The notes under the pieces: generated by a model
What the model saw: the letters and a program-made list of their open reading frames with translations, nothing else
Databases searched by the model: none
What the model was told of the DNA's origin: nothing
Part shown: positions 1 to 7,688 of the stretch, in pieces
Numbering within the stretch: the stretch's first letter is position 1
Layout of the letters: every line of letters begins with the position of its first letter
Translations under genes and position numbers: made by a program
Assembly: GCA_024508855.1 (NCBI GenBank)
Contig: JANINJ010000002.1
Span: 9,187 to 67,420, forward strand
Length of the DNA: 58,234 nt
DNA from: Xanthobacteraceae bacterium
GTDB lineage: Bacteria > Pseudomonadota > Alphaproteobacteria > Rhizobiales > Xanthobacteraceae
Direction of reading: 5' to 3'

Positions 1-144
1 GCCTCCAGATCTTCTTGAGGTCATTCGTGACACATCATACCGAGTTCCCATTCACTAGGAATGATCGGGCGCATGAAGCGCCGACGCGTATCAAGCGGAT
101 AGAAAATTACGACGATAGTCTTTGTATTAAATTGCTCCGAACAG

Positions 145-828
145 TCACACGAGCGAACACGTTTTCCATGCCTTGGTATCGGCTGATGCAACCGGGTTTG
201 ACGTACTCACCAACCGGTCGTTCAGCCGCACAAGCTCGGCAAGCGACTTGGCACCCATCTTCTGCATGACATGGCCACGGTGAACTTTTACCGTCACCTC
301 GCTCAAGCCAAGTTCGGCCGCGATCTGCTTGTTCGGCAATCCATGGCTGACCATCTCCATGATTTCTCGTTCACGCGACGTCAGCGCATCGAATTGCGAT
401 CGCAGGAACGCCAACGATTTACGCTCTTTACGCCGCCGCCGGTCGCGCTCGATACCGATCCTGATCGCATCGAGCAGATCCTGTTCGCGAAACGGCTTGA
501 GCAGAAAGTCGATAGCGCCGTACTTCATGGCCTGCACCGACATCGCAACGTCACCGTATCCAGTGATGAAGATGATCGGAATGTGCTGCCCGGATTCAAC
601 CATCGCGCGTTGGAAATCCAGTCCACTAGGCGCAGAACCGGGAAACCGCACATCGAGCACAAGGCAGGAAGGGAGGTCAGCCTGCTTCCTGCGCGTGAAT
701 TCGTCGATCGAGGCGAAAGTTTCAGCCGCGAGGTCAACCGATCGACAAAGGTCATCGAGACAAGCCCGGATTTGGGCATCGTCATCAACGATGAACACCA
801 TAGAGTCAGGAGAGTCAGTGTCACTCAT
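145..828 (-). CDS. FixJ/NarL-type two-component response regulator
   Basis: Cytoplasmic response regulator of 227 residues. An N-terminal receiver shows the acidic pair in IVDDD near residues 14-17, the phospho-acceptor Asp59 in LVLDV, Thr89 in FITGYG and Lys111 in LLKPF. A C-terminal LuxR-type helix-turn-helix spans about residues 150-195 (LTSREREIMEMVSHG, then SEVTVKVHRG). This is the FixJ/NodW layout. The frame is open upstream to 888, but the start at 828 (MSDTDSPDS) puts the receiver at the usual distance from the N-terminus. No partner histidine kinase is visible; it may lie left of the window. The gene is transcribed away from urtA, so a link to urea control is possible but not shown. 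The family is certain; the signal and targets are unknown. Confidence 0.9.
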   Translation of the reverse strand: MSDTDSPDSMVFIVDDDAQIRACLDDLCRSVDLAAETFASIDEFTRRKQADLPSCLVLDVRFPGSAPSGLDFQRAMVESGQHIPIIFITGYGDVAMSVQAMKYGAIDFLLKPFREQDLLDAIRIGIERDRRRRKERKSLAFLRSQFDALTSREREIMEMVSHGLPNKQIAAELGLSEVTVKVHRGHVMQKMGAKSLAELVRLNDRLVSTSNPVASADTKAWKTCSLV

Positions 829-1679
829 GACCAAGCTCGCTTTGATGCGGCTATGGTCGCCATTGCTCGAACCGGGAGGCGGCAGCATGCCTCGCGAGCA
901 GGTCCTGAAAACCGCTCAACAAGCGAAAACGGCGAATGATCCGATCTCATCAATTGGTTCATGGGACGTTCCGTATAAAATCGTCAGCAAAAGCCGGCGC
1001 CGCGATATCGGCGTCAGCTCAGCAGACCGGAAATTCCGTCCCCGTGGATTCTGTGGTCTCTGCAATTCAGTACGTAAAGGGCGCTAAACGTCGCGACCCG
1101 GCAATTTACAATTCAAACGACTTCCCTTTGTAACGCATTATCAACGCAAACAAAAGCCTCCACCACTGTCAGCCATATATACGCAGTGATATTATATCTG
1201 AACGCACAATTTCGCGATTGCAGATAATTTATATCGGGGTCCATGCTTGGGACACCGGCCGCCGCGCCCTTTGGTAAGCCTTGCTGCCAAATTCAGAAAG
1301 ACGTCTTCGATCCACGATCGTGACGCCACCTTCATCCCACCATCGAGGACGCTCGCCGGCGCCTGCATCGAACACAGTCCGCCTGCCACCTCAGCACAGC
1401 ATGCATGCGCGCTCAGGAAACAGATGACCGACCTTTAGGCCACTCTCGCGCTACGCCGCCTAAACAATGAGCGTGCGAGCCAGAATATAGACAGCGCTTG
1501 TGCTTACGAAATAAGCGCGCCGGAATCGTCGATTGCAAGCTAAAGCAAAAATTCCAAAGCAAATTTAAAAACTTACCCGGATTTTCGGGAATGGCATAGT
1601 TCTTGCGAACTCCTTAACGCAGTCGGCTGGAGAGCCGTCTCATCGCGTCTTTTGCCTCGCGTCAGGGAGATACAATCAC
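829..1679. other. Intergenic region between the regulator gene and urtA
   Basis: An 851-base gap between divergent genes. Short open frames here have no ribosome site or recognisable product. The part from 1140 to 1230 and from 1500 to 1600 is richer in A+T than the surroundings. The only signal I can name is the sigma-54 type promoter at 1592-1606. A TTGC/GCAA inverted pair with 8-base spacing around 1533-1548 lies upstream of it and could belong to an activator site, but it is not a convincing NtrC box. Confidence 0.5.
1592..1606 (+). promoter_or_regulatory. Sigma-54 (-24/-12) promoter for the urt operon
   Basis: TGGCATAGTTCTTGC matches the sigma-54 consensus TGGCAC-N5-TTGC with one mismatch, and the invariant GG and GC are exactly 12 bases apart. 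Transcription would start near 1617, leaving a leader of about 60 bases before the urtA ATG at 1680. RpoN control of a urea transporter fits nitrogen-limitation (NtrC) regulation. Confidence 0.75.
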
Positions 1680-3014
1680 ATGATTACGTCTTTAGGATCG
1701 TTGTTAGCCGCGCCACTGAGCCGACGTAAGTGGCTTGCAGCGGCGTCAGGTCTTTTTCTCGGTCTTGCCACGCTTGGCCCGGCAAGCGCGGCGGACGACA
1801 CCATCAAGATCGGCATTCTGCATTCGCTCTCGGGCACGATGGCCATCAGCGAGACCACGCTGAAGGATGTCATGCTGATGCTGATCGACGAGCAGAACAA
1901 GAAGGGCGGCGTTCTCGGCAAGAAGCTCGAGGCCGTGGTGGTCGATCCAGCTTCGAACTGGCCGTTGTTCGCTGAAAAGGCGCGCGAGCTGATCACCAAG
2001 GACAAGGTCAGCGTCGTGTTCGGCTGCTGGACATCGGTGTCGCGCAAGTCCGTGCTGCCGGTGTTCAAGGAACTGGATTCGATCCTGTTCTATCCGGTGC
2101 AGTACGAGGGCGAAGAAAGCGAGCGCAACGTATTCTATACCGGTGCTGCGCCGAACCAGCAGGCGATTCCCGCCGTCGACTACCTGATGAAGGAAGAGAA
2201 GGTGAAGCGCTGGGTGCTGGCCGGCACCGACTACGTCTATCCGCGCACCACCAACAAGATCCTGGAAGCCTATTTGAAGTCCAAGGGCGTCTCCCAGGAC
2301 GACATCATGATCAACTATACGCCGTTCGGTCATAGCGATTGGCAGACCATCGTGTCGGACATCAAGAAGTTCGGCTCGGCCGGCAAGAAAACCGCCGTGG
2401 TTTCCACCATCAATGGCGACGCCAACGTGCCGTTCTACAAGGAACTGGGCAACCAGGGCATCAAGGCGACGGATATTCCTGTCGTTGCGTTCTCGGTCGG
2501 TGAAGAAGAACTCGCCGGCATCGACACCAAGCCGCTCGTCGGTCATCTCGCGGCGTGGAACTACTTCGAATCGATCAAGACGCCCGCGAACACCGCCTTT
2601 ATCAAGGAATGGCACGCCTTCACCAAGAACCCGAAGCGCACCACCAACGATCCGATGGAGGCGCACTACATCGGATTCCACATGTGGGTAAAGGCGGTCG
2701 AGAAGGCCAAGTCGTTCGATCCGGACAAGGTGATCGAGGCGCTGCCCGGCATCAAGCAGGCCAACCTGACCGGCGGTATCTCGGAAATGCTGCCGAACCA
2801 CCACATCACAAAGCCGGTATTCATCGGCGAAATCCAGGGCGACGGACAGTTCAACGTCGTCTCTCCGGACGATCCGACGAAAGCCAAGCTGGTGCCCGGC
2901 GACGCATGGTCGGACTACCTCGAAGGCTCCAAGGATCTCGAGGCCGATTGGGTGACCCTGAAGTGCGGCAACTACAACAAGGTCACCAAGAAGTGCGGCG
3001 GTCAGGGCTCGTAG
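1680..3014 (+). CDS. urtA: Urea ABC transporter, substrate-binding protein UrtA
   Basis: Periplasmic urea receptor of 444 residues for the UrtBCDE permease. The N-terminus carries a twin-arginine-like signal (SRRKWLAAASG) followed by a hydrophobic stretch and an Ala-Ser-Ala-Ala cleavage region before the mature start DDTIKIG. The body is a branched-chain amino acid/amide binding protein (Peripla_BP_5-like) with the Urt-typical segments GCWTSVSRKSVLP, LFYPVQYEGEES and GAAPNQQAIPA. A ribosome site AGGGAGA lies 9 bases upstream of the ATG. It is the first gene of urtABCDE and is separated from urtB by a strong hairpin, a common way to make more binding protein than permease. Length and motifs match UrtA well. 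Confidence 0.95.
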   Translation: MITSLGSLLAAPLSRRKWLAAASGLFLGLATLGPASAADDTIKIGILHSLSGTMAISETTLKDVMLMLIDEQNKKGGVLGKKLEAVVVDPASNWPLFAEKARELITKDKVSVVFGCWTSVSRKSVLPVFKELDSILFYPVQYEGEESERNVFYTGAAPNQQAIPAVDYLMKEEKVKRWVLAGTDYVYPRTTNKILEAYLKSKGVSQDDIMINYTPFGHSDWQTIVSDIKKFGSAGKKTAVVSTINGDANVPFYKELGNQGIKATDIPVVAFSVGEEELAGIDTKPLVGHLAAWNYFESIKTPANTAFIKEWHAFTKNPKRTTNDPMEAHYIGFHMWVKAVEKAKSFDPDKVIEALPGIKQANLTGGISEMLPNHHITKPVFIGEIQGDGQFNVVSPDDPTKAKLVPGDAWSDYLEGSKDLEADWVTLKCGNYNKVTKKCGGQGS

Positions 3015-3031
3015 CGATCGCGACCTGATCC

Positions 3032-3058
3032 AGGAAGGCGGCTACGCGCCGCCTTCCT
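3032..3058 (+). terminator. Hairpin between urtA and urtB (attenuator or RNA stabiliser)
   Basis: Perfect 11-base inverted repeat, AGGAAGGCGGC (3032-3042) and GCCGCCTTCCT (3048-3058), with a 5-base loop. Only a weak pyrimidine run (catcttct) follows, so it is better read as a partial terminator or as an element protecting the urtA message than as a full stop. urtB starts only 22 bases later. Confidence 0.65.
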
Positions 3059-3080
3059 CATCTTCTGCCGGGGTATTGCC

Positions 3081-4718
3081 GTGTTTTTCAATTCGGACGT
3101 TTTACGCCACTTGGCTGGCCGCATCAGGCGTGTGGGTGCGATTCTCGCTCTTTCGATCGCGGTATGGTCGAGCGTTCCTGCACATGCAGCATCGTTTGAA
3201 GACGATATCGCCTTGTTCGCCGCACGATCTTTCGCGGATTCCGAAGATGCCGTTGCTCGCCTGCAGGTGAGCGGCAATCCGCTGGCCTATCCCATCATCA
3301 GCGCGCTGAAAGATGGGCGGCTGTATGCGGATGACGACAGCAAAAAAGTTTTTATCAAAGGCACAGACGGCAAGGTCGTCGACGCGTCGAACGGCCAAGC
3401 CGTCGCCACCCTTCCCGATAGCGCCAGCGCCGTTCGCCTCAACAATCGCCTGCGCCGAACCATCGATGCCGCATTGGGCAGTTTGACGCTGCTTTCGCCG
3501 GACGCCTCGGTCCGGATTCAGGCCGCGCAATCCGTCTTCAAAAGCCATGAAGAAAGCTCGCTGGCGCCGCTCGACGCCGCGTTGAAGAACGAGACCAACG
3601 ACACGGCGCGAAAGGCCCTCACCGGGGCCCGCGCGGCCGTGGTCCTGTTCAAAGCCGATGCCAGCGAGGCCGATAAACTCGATGCCATCGCCACGATCAG
3701 GGCACGCGGCGATCAGGAAGCCCTGGCGCTGCTGTCCGGCCTGCCGGGAGACGCACCTCCGGCCGTCGCACGCGCCGCGACCGCCGCGATGGCGTCGATC
3801 AAAGGCAACCTCGCGCTGTGGTCGACCGTGCAGAACGCGTGGTACGGCCTGTCGCTCGGCTCGGTGCTGCTGCTCGCCGCTATCGGCCTCGCCATTACCT
3901 TCGGGGTGATGGGCGTCATCAATATGGCGCATGGCGAGATGGTGATGGTGGGCGCCTATACCACCTTCGTAGTGCAGGAAACGATCCGCACCAGCTATCC
4001 CGCCGCCTTCGATTATTCGCTGCTGATCGCGGTGCCACTCGCCTTCGTCGTCGCTGGTGCAATTGGCGTGCTGATCGAACGAACGATCATCCGCTTCCTT
4101 TACGGGCGTCCGCTGGAGACGTTGCTGGCCACCTGGGGCCTGTCGCTCATTCTTCAGCAGGCCGTCCGAACCATCTTCGGCCCCAACAATCGCGAAGTCG
4201 GCAATCCGTCGTGGATGAGCGGCGCCTTCGACCTCGGGCATATCACCATCACCTATAACCGGCTGTGGATCCTCTGCTTCGCGCTGGCAGTCTTCATCAT
4301 CCTGCTCGCCATGCTCCGCTTCACCCGCCTTGGGCTGGAGATGCGCGCGGTGACGCAGAACCGCAGGATGGCGGCCTCCATGGGCATCGCGACATCGCGG
4401 GTCGATGCGCTCACCTTCGGCCTCGGCTCCGGCATCGCCGGAATCGCCGGCGTGGCGCTGTCGCAGATCGACAACGTCAGCCCCAACCTCGGGCAAAGCT
4501 ACATCATCGACTCCTTCATGGTGGTGGTGTTCGGCGGCGTCGGGAATTTGTGGGGAACGCTGGTCGGCGCCTTCACGCTCGGCATCGCGAACAAGTTCCT
4601 CGAGCCTGCCGCCGGCGCGGTGCTCGGCAAGATCGCGATCCTGGTGTTGATCATCCTGTTCATCCAGAAACGCCCGCGCGGCCTGTTCGCGCTCAAGGGC
4701 CGGGCGGTGGACGCATGA
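3081..4718 (+). CDS. urtB: Urea ABC transporter, permease UrtB
   Basis: Inner-membrane permease of 545 residues starting at GTG. After a signal-like hydrophobic segment (about residues 20-36) comes a soluble region to about residue 245 with helical, HEAT-like character (SVRIQAAQSVFKSHEE), an extension seen in many proteobacterial UrtB proteins. The membrane part follows from about residue 255 and carries the LivH-family signature GVMGVINMAHGEMVMVGAY near residues 275-295. It forms the channel with UrtC and is driven by UrtD and UrtE. Its stop overlaps the urtC start in an ATGA, so the two are translationally coupled. Confidence 0.93.
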   Translation: MFFNSDVLRHLAGRIRRVGAILALSIAVWSSVPAHAASFEDDIALFAARSFADSEDAVARLQVSGNPLAYPIISALKDGRLYADDDSKKVFIKGTDGKVVDASNGQAVATLPDSASAVRLNNRLRRTIDAALGSLTLLSPDASVRIQAAQSVFKSHEESSLAPLDAALKNETNDTARKALTGARAAVVLFKADASEADKLDAIATIRARGDQEALALLSGLPGDAPPAVARAATAAMASIKGNLALWSTVQNAWYGLSLGSVLLLAAIGLAITFGVMGVINMAHGEMVMVGAYTTFVVQETIRTSYPAAFDYSLLIAVPLAFVVAGAIGVLIERTIIRFLYGRPLETLLATWGLSLILQQAVRTIFGPNNREVGNPSWMSGAFDLGHITITYNRLWILCFALAVFIILLAMLRFTRLGLEMRAVTQNRRMAASMGIATSRVDALTFGLGSGIAGIAGVALSQIDNVSPNLGQSYIIDSFMVVVFGGVGNLWGTLVGAFTLGIANKFLEPAAGAVLGKIAILVLIILFIQKRPRGLFALKGRAVDA

Positions 4719-5884
4719 CGTCGCATTTCCTCACTCGCTCGCTTGACCGCAGCGCGACGATCTTTCTCGCGATCGTCGCAGCAGTCGGCGTCCTGTTGCC
4801 GCTGTTCAATCTGCTATTGCCGGACACGTCGATGCTTCACGTGCCGACCTATCTGATGACGCTGTTCGGCAAATATGTCTGTTACGCCGTGCTGGCGCTT
4901 TCGATCGATCTGATCTGGGGCTATTGCGGCATTCTTTCGCTCGGTCATGGCGCGTTCTTTGCGCTGGGCGGCTACGCCATGGGCATGTACCTGATGCGGC
5001 AGATCGGCACCCGCGGCGTCTATGCCGATCCGGTGCTGCCGGATTTCATGGTGTTCCTGAACTGGAAGTCCTTGCCGTGGTACTGGCAGGGCTTCGACAT
5101 GTTCTGGTTCGCGGCGTTGATGGTGGTGCTGGTGCCGGGGTTGCTCGCCTTCTGTTTCGGGTGGCTGGCGTTCCGCTCGCGCGTCACCGGCGTCTATCTC
5201 TCGATCATCACGCAGGCGATGACCTACGCACTGCTGCTGGGCTTCTTCCGCAACGATTTCGGCTTCGGCGGCAACAACGGCCTGACCGATTTCAAGGACA
5301 TCCTGGGCTTCAATGTGCAGGCGGAAGGCACGCGGGCGGCGCTGTTCGCACTCAGCTGCCTTGCACTTGCGATCAGCTTTCTGATCTGCCGCGCCGTGGT
5401 CGGCTCCAAGCTCGGCAAGGTGTTGATCGCCATTCGCGATGCCGAGTCCCGCACCCGTTTCCTGGGCTATCGCGTGGAATCCTACAAGCTGTTCGTATTC
5501 ACGCTGTCGGCCTGCATCGCTGGCGTTGCGGGAGCGCTCTATGTGCCGCAGGTCGGCATCATCAATCCCGGAGAATTTGCGCCGGGCAATTCCATCGAGG
5601 CCGTGATCTGGGTAGCGGTCGGCGGCCGCGGCACCCTGATCGGCGCAGCGCTCGGCGCCATCGTGGTGAACTACGCCAAGACCGTGTTCACATCGGGCGT
5701 GCTGGCGCCGTACTGGCTGTTCATGCTGGGCGCGCTCTTCGTTCTGGTCACCCTGCTGCTGCCGAAGGGCATCATCGGCACATGGAACGCATGGTGGGAA
5801 TCGCGGAAGGCAACCGGCATATCGGAAGATGCCGACAGTGCGGCTTTCGAGGACGGCGCCGTCAAACCTCATATGGCGGAGTGA
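4715..5884 (+). CDS. urtC: Urea ABC transporter, permease UrtC
   Basis: Second inner-membrane permease of the urea transporter, 389 residues, LivM family. It is strongly hydrophobic, with the family segments LIWGYCGILSLGHGAFFALGGYAMGMYLM near residues 67-95, FGFGGNNGLTDF, and RDAESRTRFLGYRVESYKLFVF in the cytoplasmic loop that meets the ATPases. The frame is open further upstream inside urtB, but the start at 4715 is chosen because it overlaps the urtB stop (ATGA) and gives the normal N-terminus. urtD starts 4 bases after its stop. Confidence 0.94.
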   Translation: MTSHFLTRSLDRSATIFLAIVAAVGVLLPLFNLLLPDTSMLHVPTYLMTLFGKYVCYAVLALSIDLIWGYCGILSLGHGAFFALGGYAMGMYLMRQIGTRGVYADPVLPDFMVFLNWKSLPWYWQGFDMFWFAALMVVLVPGLLAFCFGWLAFRSRVTGVYLSIITQAMTYALLLGFFRNDFGFGGNNGLTDFKDILGFNVQAEGTRAALFALSCLALAISFLICRAVVGSKLGKVLIAIRDAESRTRFLGYRVESYKLFVFTLSACIAGVAGALYVPQVGIINPGEFAPGNSIEAVIWVAVGGRGTLIGAALGAIVVNYAKTVFTSGVLAPYWLFMLGALFVLVTLLLPKGIIGTWNAWWESRKATGISEDADSAAFEDGAVKPHMAE

Positions 5885-5888
5885 GCGG

Positions 5889-6650
5889 ATGAACGGACTG
5901 GATACCCGCAAGACCTCGGCGATGCTCTACCTCGACGGTGTGCATGTCTCGTTCGACGGCTTTCATGCCATCAACAATCTGTCGATGACCATCGCGCCCG
6001 GCGAGATGCGCGCGATCATCGGCCCGAACGGCGCCGGCAAGACGACGATGATGGACATCATCACCGGCAAGACCAAGCCGGACAGCGGCGACGTTCTGTT
6101 CGACGGCATCACGGACCTGACTCGGTTGGACGAAACGCAAATTGCCGAACTCGGCATCGGCCGGAAATTCCAGAAGCCGACGGTGTTCGAAAGCCAGACA
6201 GTGGAGGACAACCTGCTGCTGGCGTTGAACGTCGATCATCGCGTGCGCACCACCCTGTTCTGGCAGGACTCCCGGGCGGATGCGGAACGGATCGATCAGG
6301 TCCTCGAAACCATTCGCCTGACCGGCGCGCGCCGCCGGTTGGCGGGAAGCCTGTCGCACGGCCAGAAGCAATGGCTCGAAATCGGAATGCTGCTGGCGCA
6401 GGACCCGAAGCTGTTGCTGGTCGACGAGCCCGTTGCCGGCATGACCGACGTCGAGACCCATCAGACCGCCGAACTGCTGAAAACCATCAACCGCGACAAA
6501 ACCGTGGTGGTGGTCGAACACGACATGACGTTCGTGCGCGAACTCGGCGTCCGGGTCACCTGCCTGCACGAAGGATCGGTGCTTGCGGAAGGGACCATCG
6601 ACCAGGTTTCAGCGAACGAGCGCGTCATCGAAGTCTATTTGGGGCGATAG
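5889..6650 (+). CDS. urtD: Urea ABC transporter, ATP-binding protein UrtD
   Basis: Cytoplasmic ATPase subunit of 253 residues, LivG type. Visible motifs are Walker A GPNGAGKTTMMD, the family-specific signature LSHGQKQWLEIGMLL, Walker B LLLVDEP followed by VAGMTD, and the switch histidine in VVVEHDM. The start at 5889 is 4 bases after the urtC stop, with GGCGGAG just upstream. A palindromic repeat separates it from urtE. The GMTD segment after Walker B is typical of UrtD and separates it from generic branched-chain amino acid transporters. Confidence 0.94.
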   Translation: MNGLDTRKTSAMLYLDGVHVSFDGFHAINNLSMTIAPGEMRAIIGPNGAGKTTMMDIITGKTKPDSGDVLFDGITDLTRLDETQIAELGIGRKFQKPTVFESQTVEDNLLLALNVDHRVRTTLFWQDSRADAERIDQVLETIRLTGARRRLAGSLSHGQKQWLEIGMLLAQDPKLLLVDEPVAGMTDVETHQTAELLKTINRDKTVVVVEHDMTFVRELGVRVTCLHEGSVLAEGTIDQVSANERVIEVYLGR

Positions 6651-6651
6651 T

Positions 6652-6696
6652 GCATGATCCCGAAAAGTGGGCACCGGTTTCCGGACAAGATCATGC
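6652..6696. repeat. 45-base palindromic repeat of the Bradyrhizobium group in the urtD-urtE gap
   Basis: An element bounded by inverted GCATGATC (6652-6659) and GATCATGC (6689-6696), with CGAAAAGTGGGCACCGG inside. I recognise this as a very abundant dispersed intergenic repeat of Bradyrhizobium and Rhodopseudomonas relatives. It starts right after the urtD stop and fills most of the gap to urtE. RNA folding would place a hairpin inside the operon message. Confidence 0.75.
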
Positions 6697-6712
6697 GCAG
6701 AAAGAAACGCTA

Positions 6713-7408
6713 ATGCTCGATATCAAGGACATCGATCTCTTCTACGGCGCAGCGCAGGCCTTGCGTGGCATCTCGCTGACCGCAGAACCCGGCAAGGTGA
6801 CCTGCGTGCTGGGCCGCAACGGCGTCGGCAAGACCAGCCTGTTGCGCGCCCTGGTCGGTCAACAGGCCATCGCGAGCGGCTCGATCAGCCTCGATGGCGC
6901 CAACATCTCATCGCTCAAGCCCTATGAGCGGGCCCGACGCGGAATCTCGCTGGTGCCGCAAGGCCGCGAAATCTTCCCGTTATTGACCGTCGAAGAGAAT
7001 CTCAAGACAGGATACGCTCCGCTGAAGCGGCGCGACCGCAGCATTCCGGATGACGTGTTCGCGCTCTTCCCGGTTCTGCAATCGATGCTGGCGCGGCGCG
7101 GCGGCGACCTGTCGGGGGGACAACAGCAGCAGCTTGCCATCGGACGCGCGCTGGTGATGCGCCCGAAATTGCTGCTGCTCGACGAGCCAACCGAAGGCAT
7201 CCAGCCCTCGATCATCAAGGATATCGGCCGCGCCATTTCCTATCTGCGCAATCTCGGCAACATCGCCATCGTCCTGGTCGAACAATATCTCGATTTCGCC
7301 TGCGAACTGGGTGACGATTTCATCGTCATGGATCGCGGCGCGGTGAAATATCGCTGCGACCGCGTGGCACTCGATCCTACCGAGATCGGCCGGCAGATGG
7401 CGCTGTGA
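6713..7408 (+). CDS. urtE: Urea ABC transporter, ATP-binding protein UrtE
   Basis: Second ATPase subunit, 231 residues, LivF type. Motifs: Walker A LGRNGVGKTSLLRALVG, Q-loop region VPQGREIFPLLTVEENL, ABC signature LSGGQQQQLAIGRALV, Walker B LLLLDEPTEGIQPSII, and the switch region ALVLVEQ-like VLVEQYLDFA. The length and the GIQPSII segment match UrtE. The start at 6713 (MLDIKDIDLFYG) follows AGAAAGAAACGCTA, a weak ribosome site; the longer upstream frame runs through urtD and the repeat and is not used. Confidence 0.94.
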   Translation: MLDIKDIDLFYGAAQALRGISLTAEPGKVTCVLGRNGVGKTSLLRALVGQQAIASGSISLDGANISSLKPYERARRGISLVPQGREIFPLLTVEENLKTGYAPLKRRDRSIPDDVFALFPVLQSMLARRGGDLSGGQQQQLAIGRALVMRPKLLLLDEPTEGIQPSIIKDIGRAISYLRNLGNIAIVLVEQYLDFACELGDDFIVMDRGAVKYRCDRVALDPTEIGRQMAL

Positions 7409-7688
7409 GATATGGGCCGAGGCAATGCCGCGCTGCGGCTGGTTTGCATAGAGAAACTGCAATCCGCCTAAATCGTATGCAAGGCAGCCAAGGCACCGCG
7501 CTCATCATTGAGCCACGCTGCACGTTTGCGTCAGTGATATCGCCGTAATGCACTGATCCCGCGAGAAAACACGCGGTCCCTCCGCCAGGGGCCGGTTGGT
7601 ACGAACCTTGCTGAAAGCACGTAGCCACGCGATGCGGCCATCCAGGTGCAGCTCGCGGGCCTGTGGTGAGGTTGCGGGGTCGTTCCGG

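Noticed and set aside
936-1438. Short frames between the regulator gene and urtA
   Set aside because: No ribosome site or recognisable product; treated as noncoding.
1530-1550. Possible NtrC-binding site upstream of the sigma-54 promoter
   Set aside because: The TTGC-N8-GCAA pair does not match TGCACY-N5-GGTGCA well enough to be called.
3102-4496. A 464-codon minus-strand frame opposite urtB
   Set aside because: Arg/His/Gly-rich shadow of urtB with no known motif; urtB is certain.
7409-7688. Possible guanidine-I (ykkC) riboswitch before the urea carboxylase gene
   Set aside because: The gap was read for the conserved ykkC blocks; none was convincing, only unrelated G+C-rich stems.
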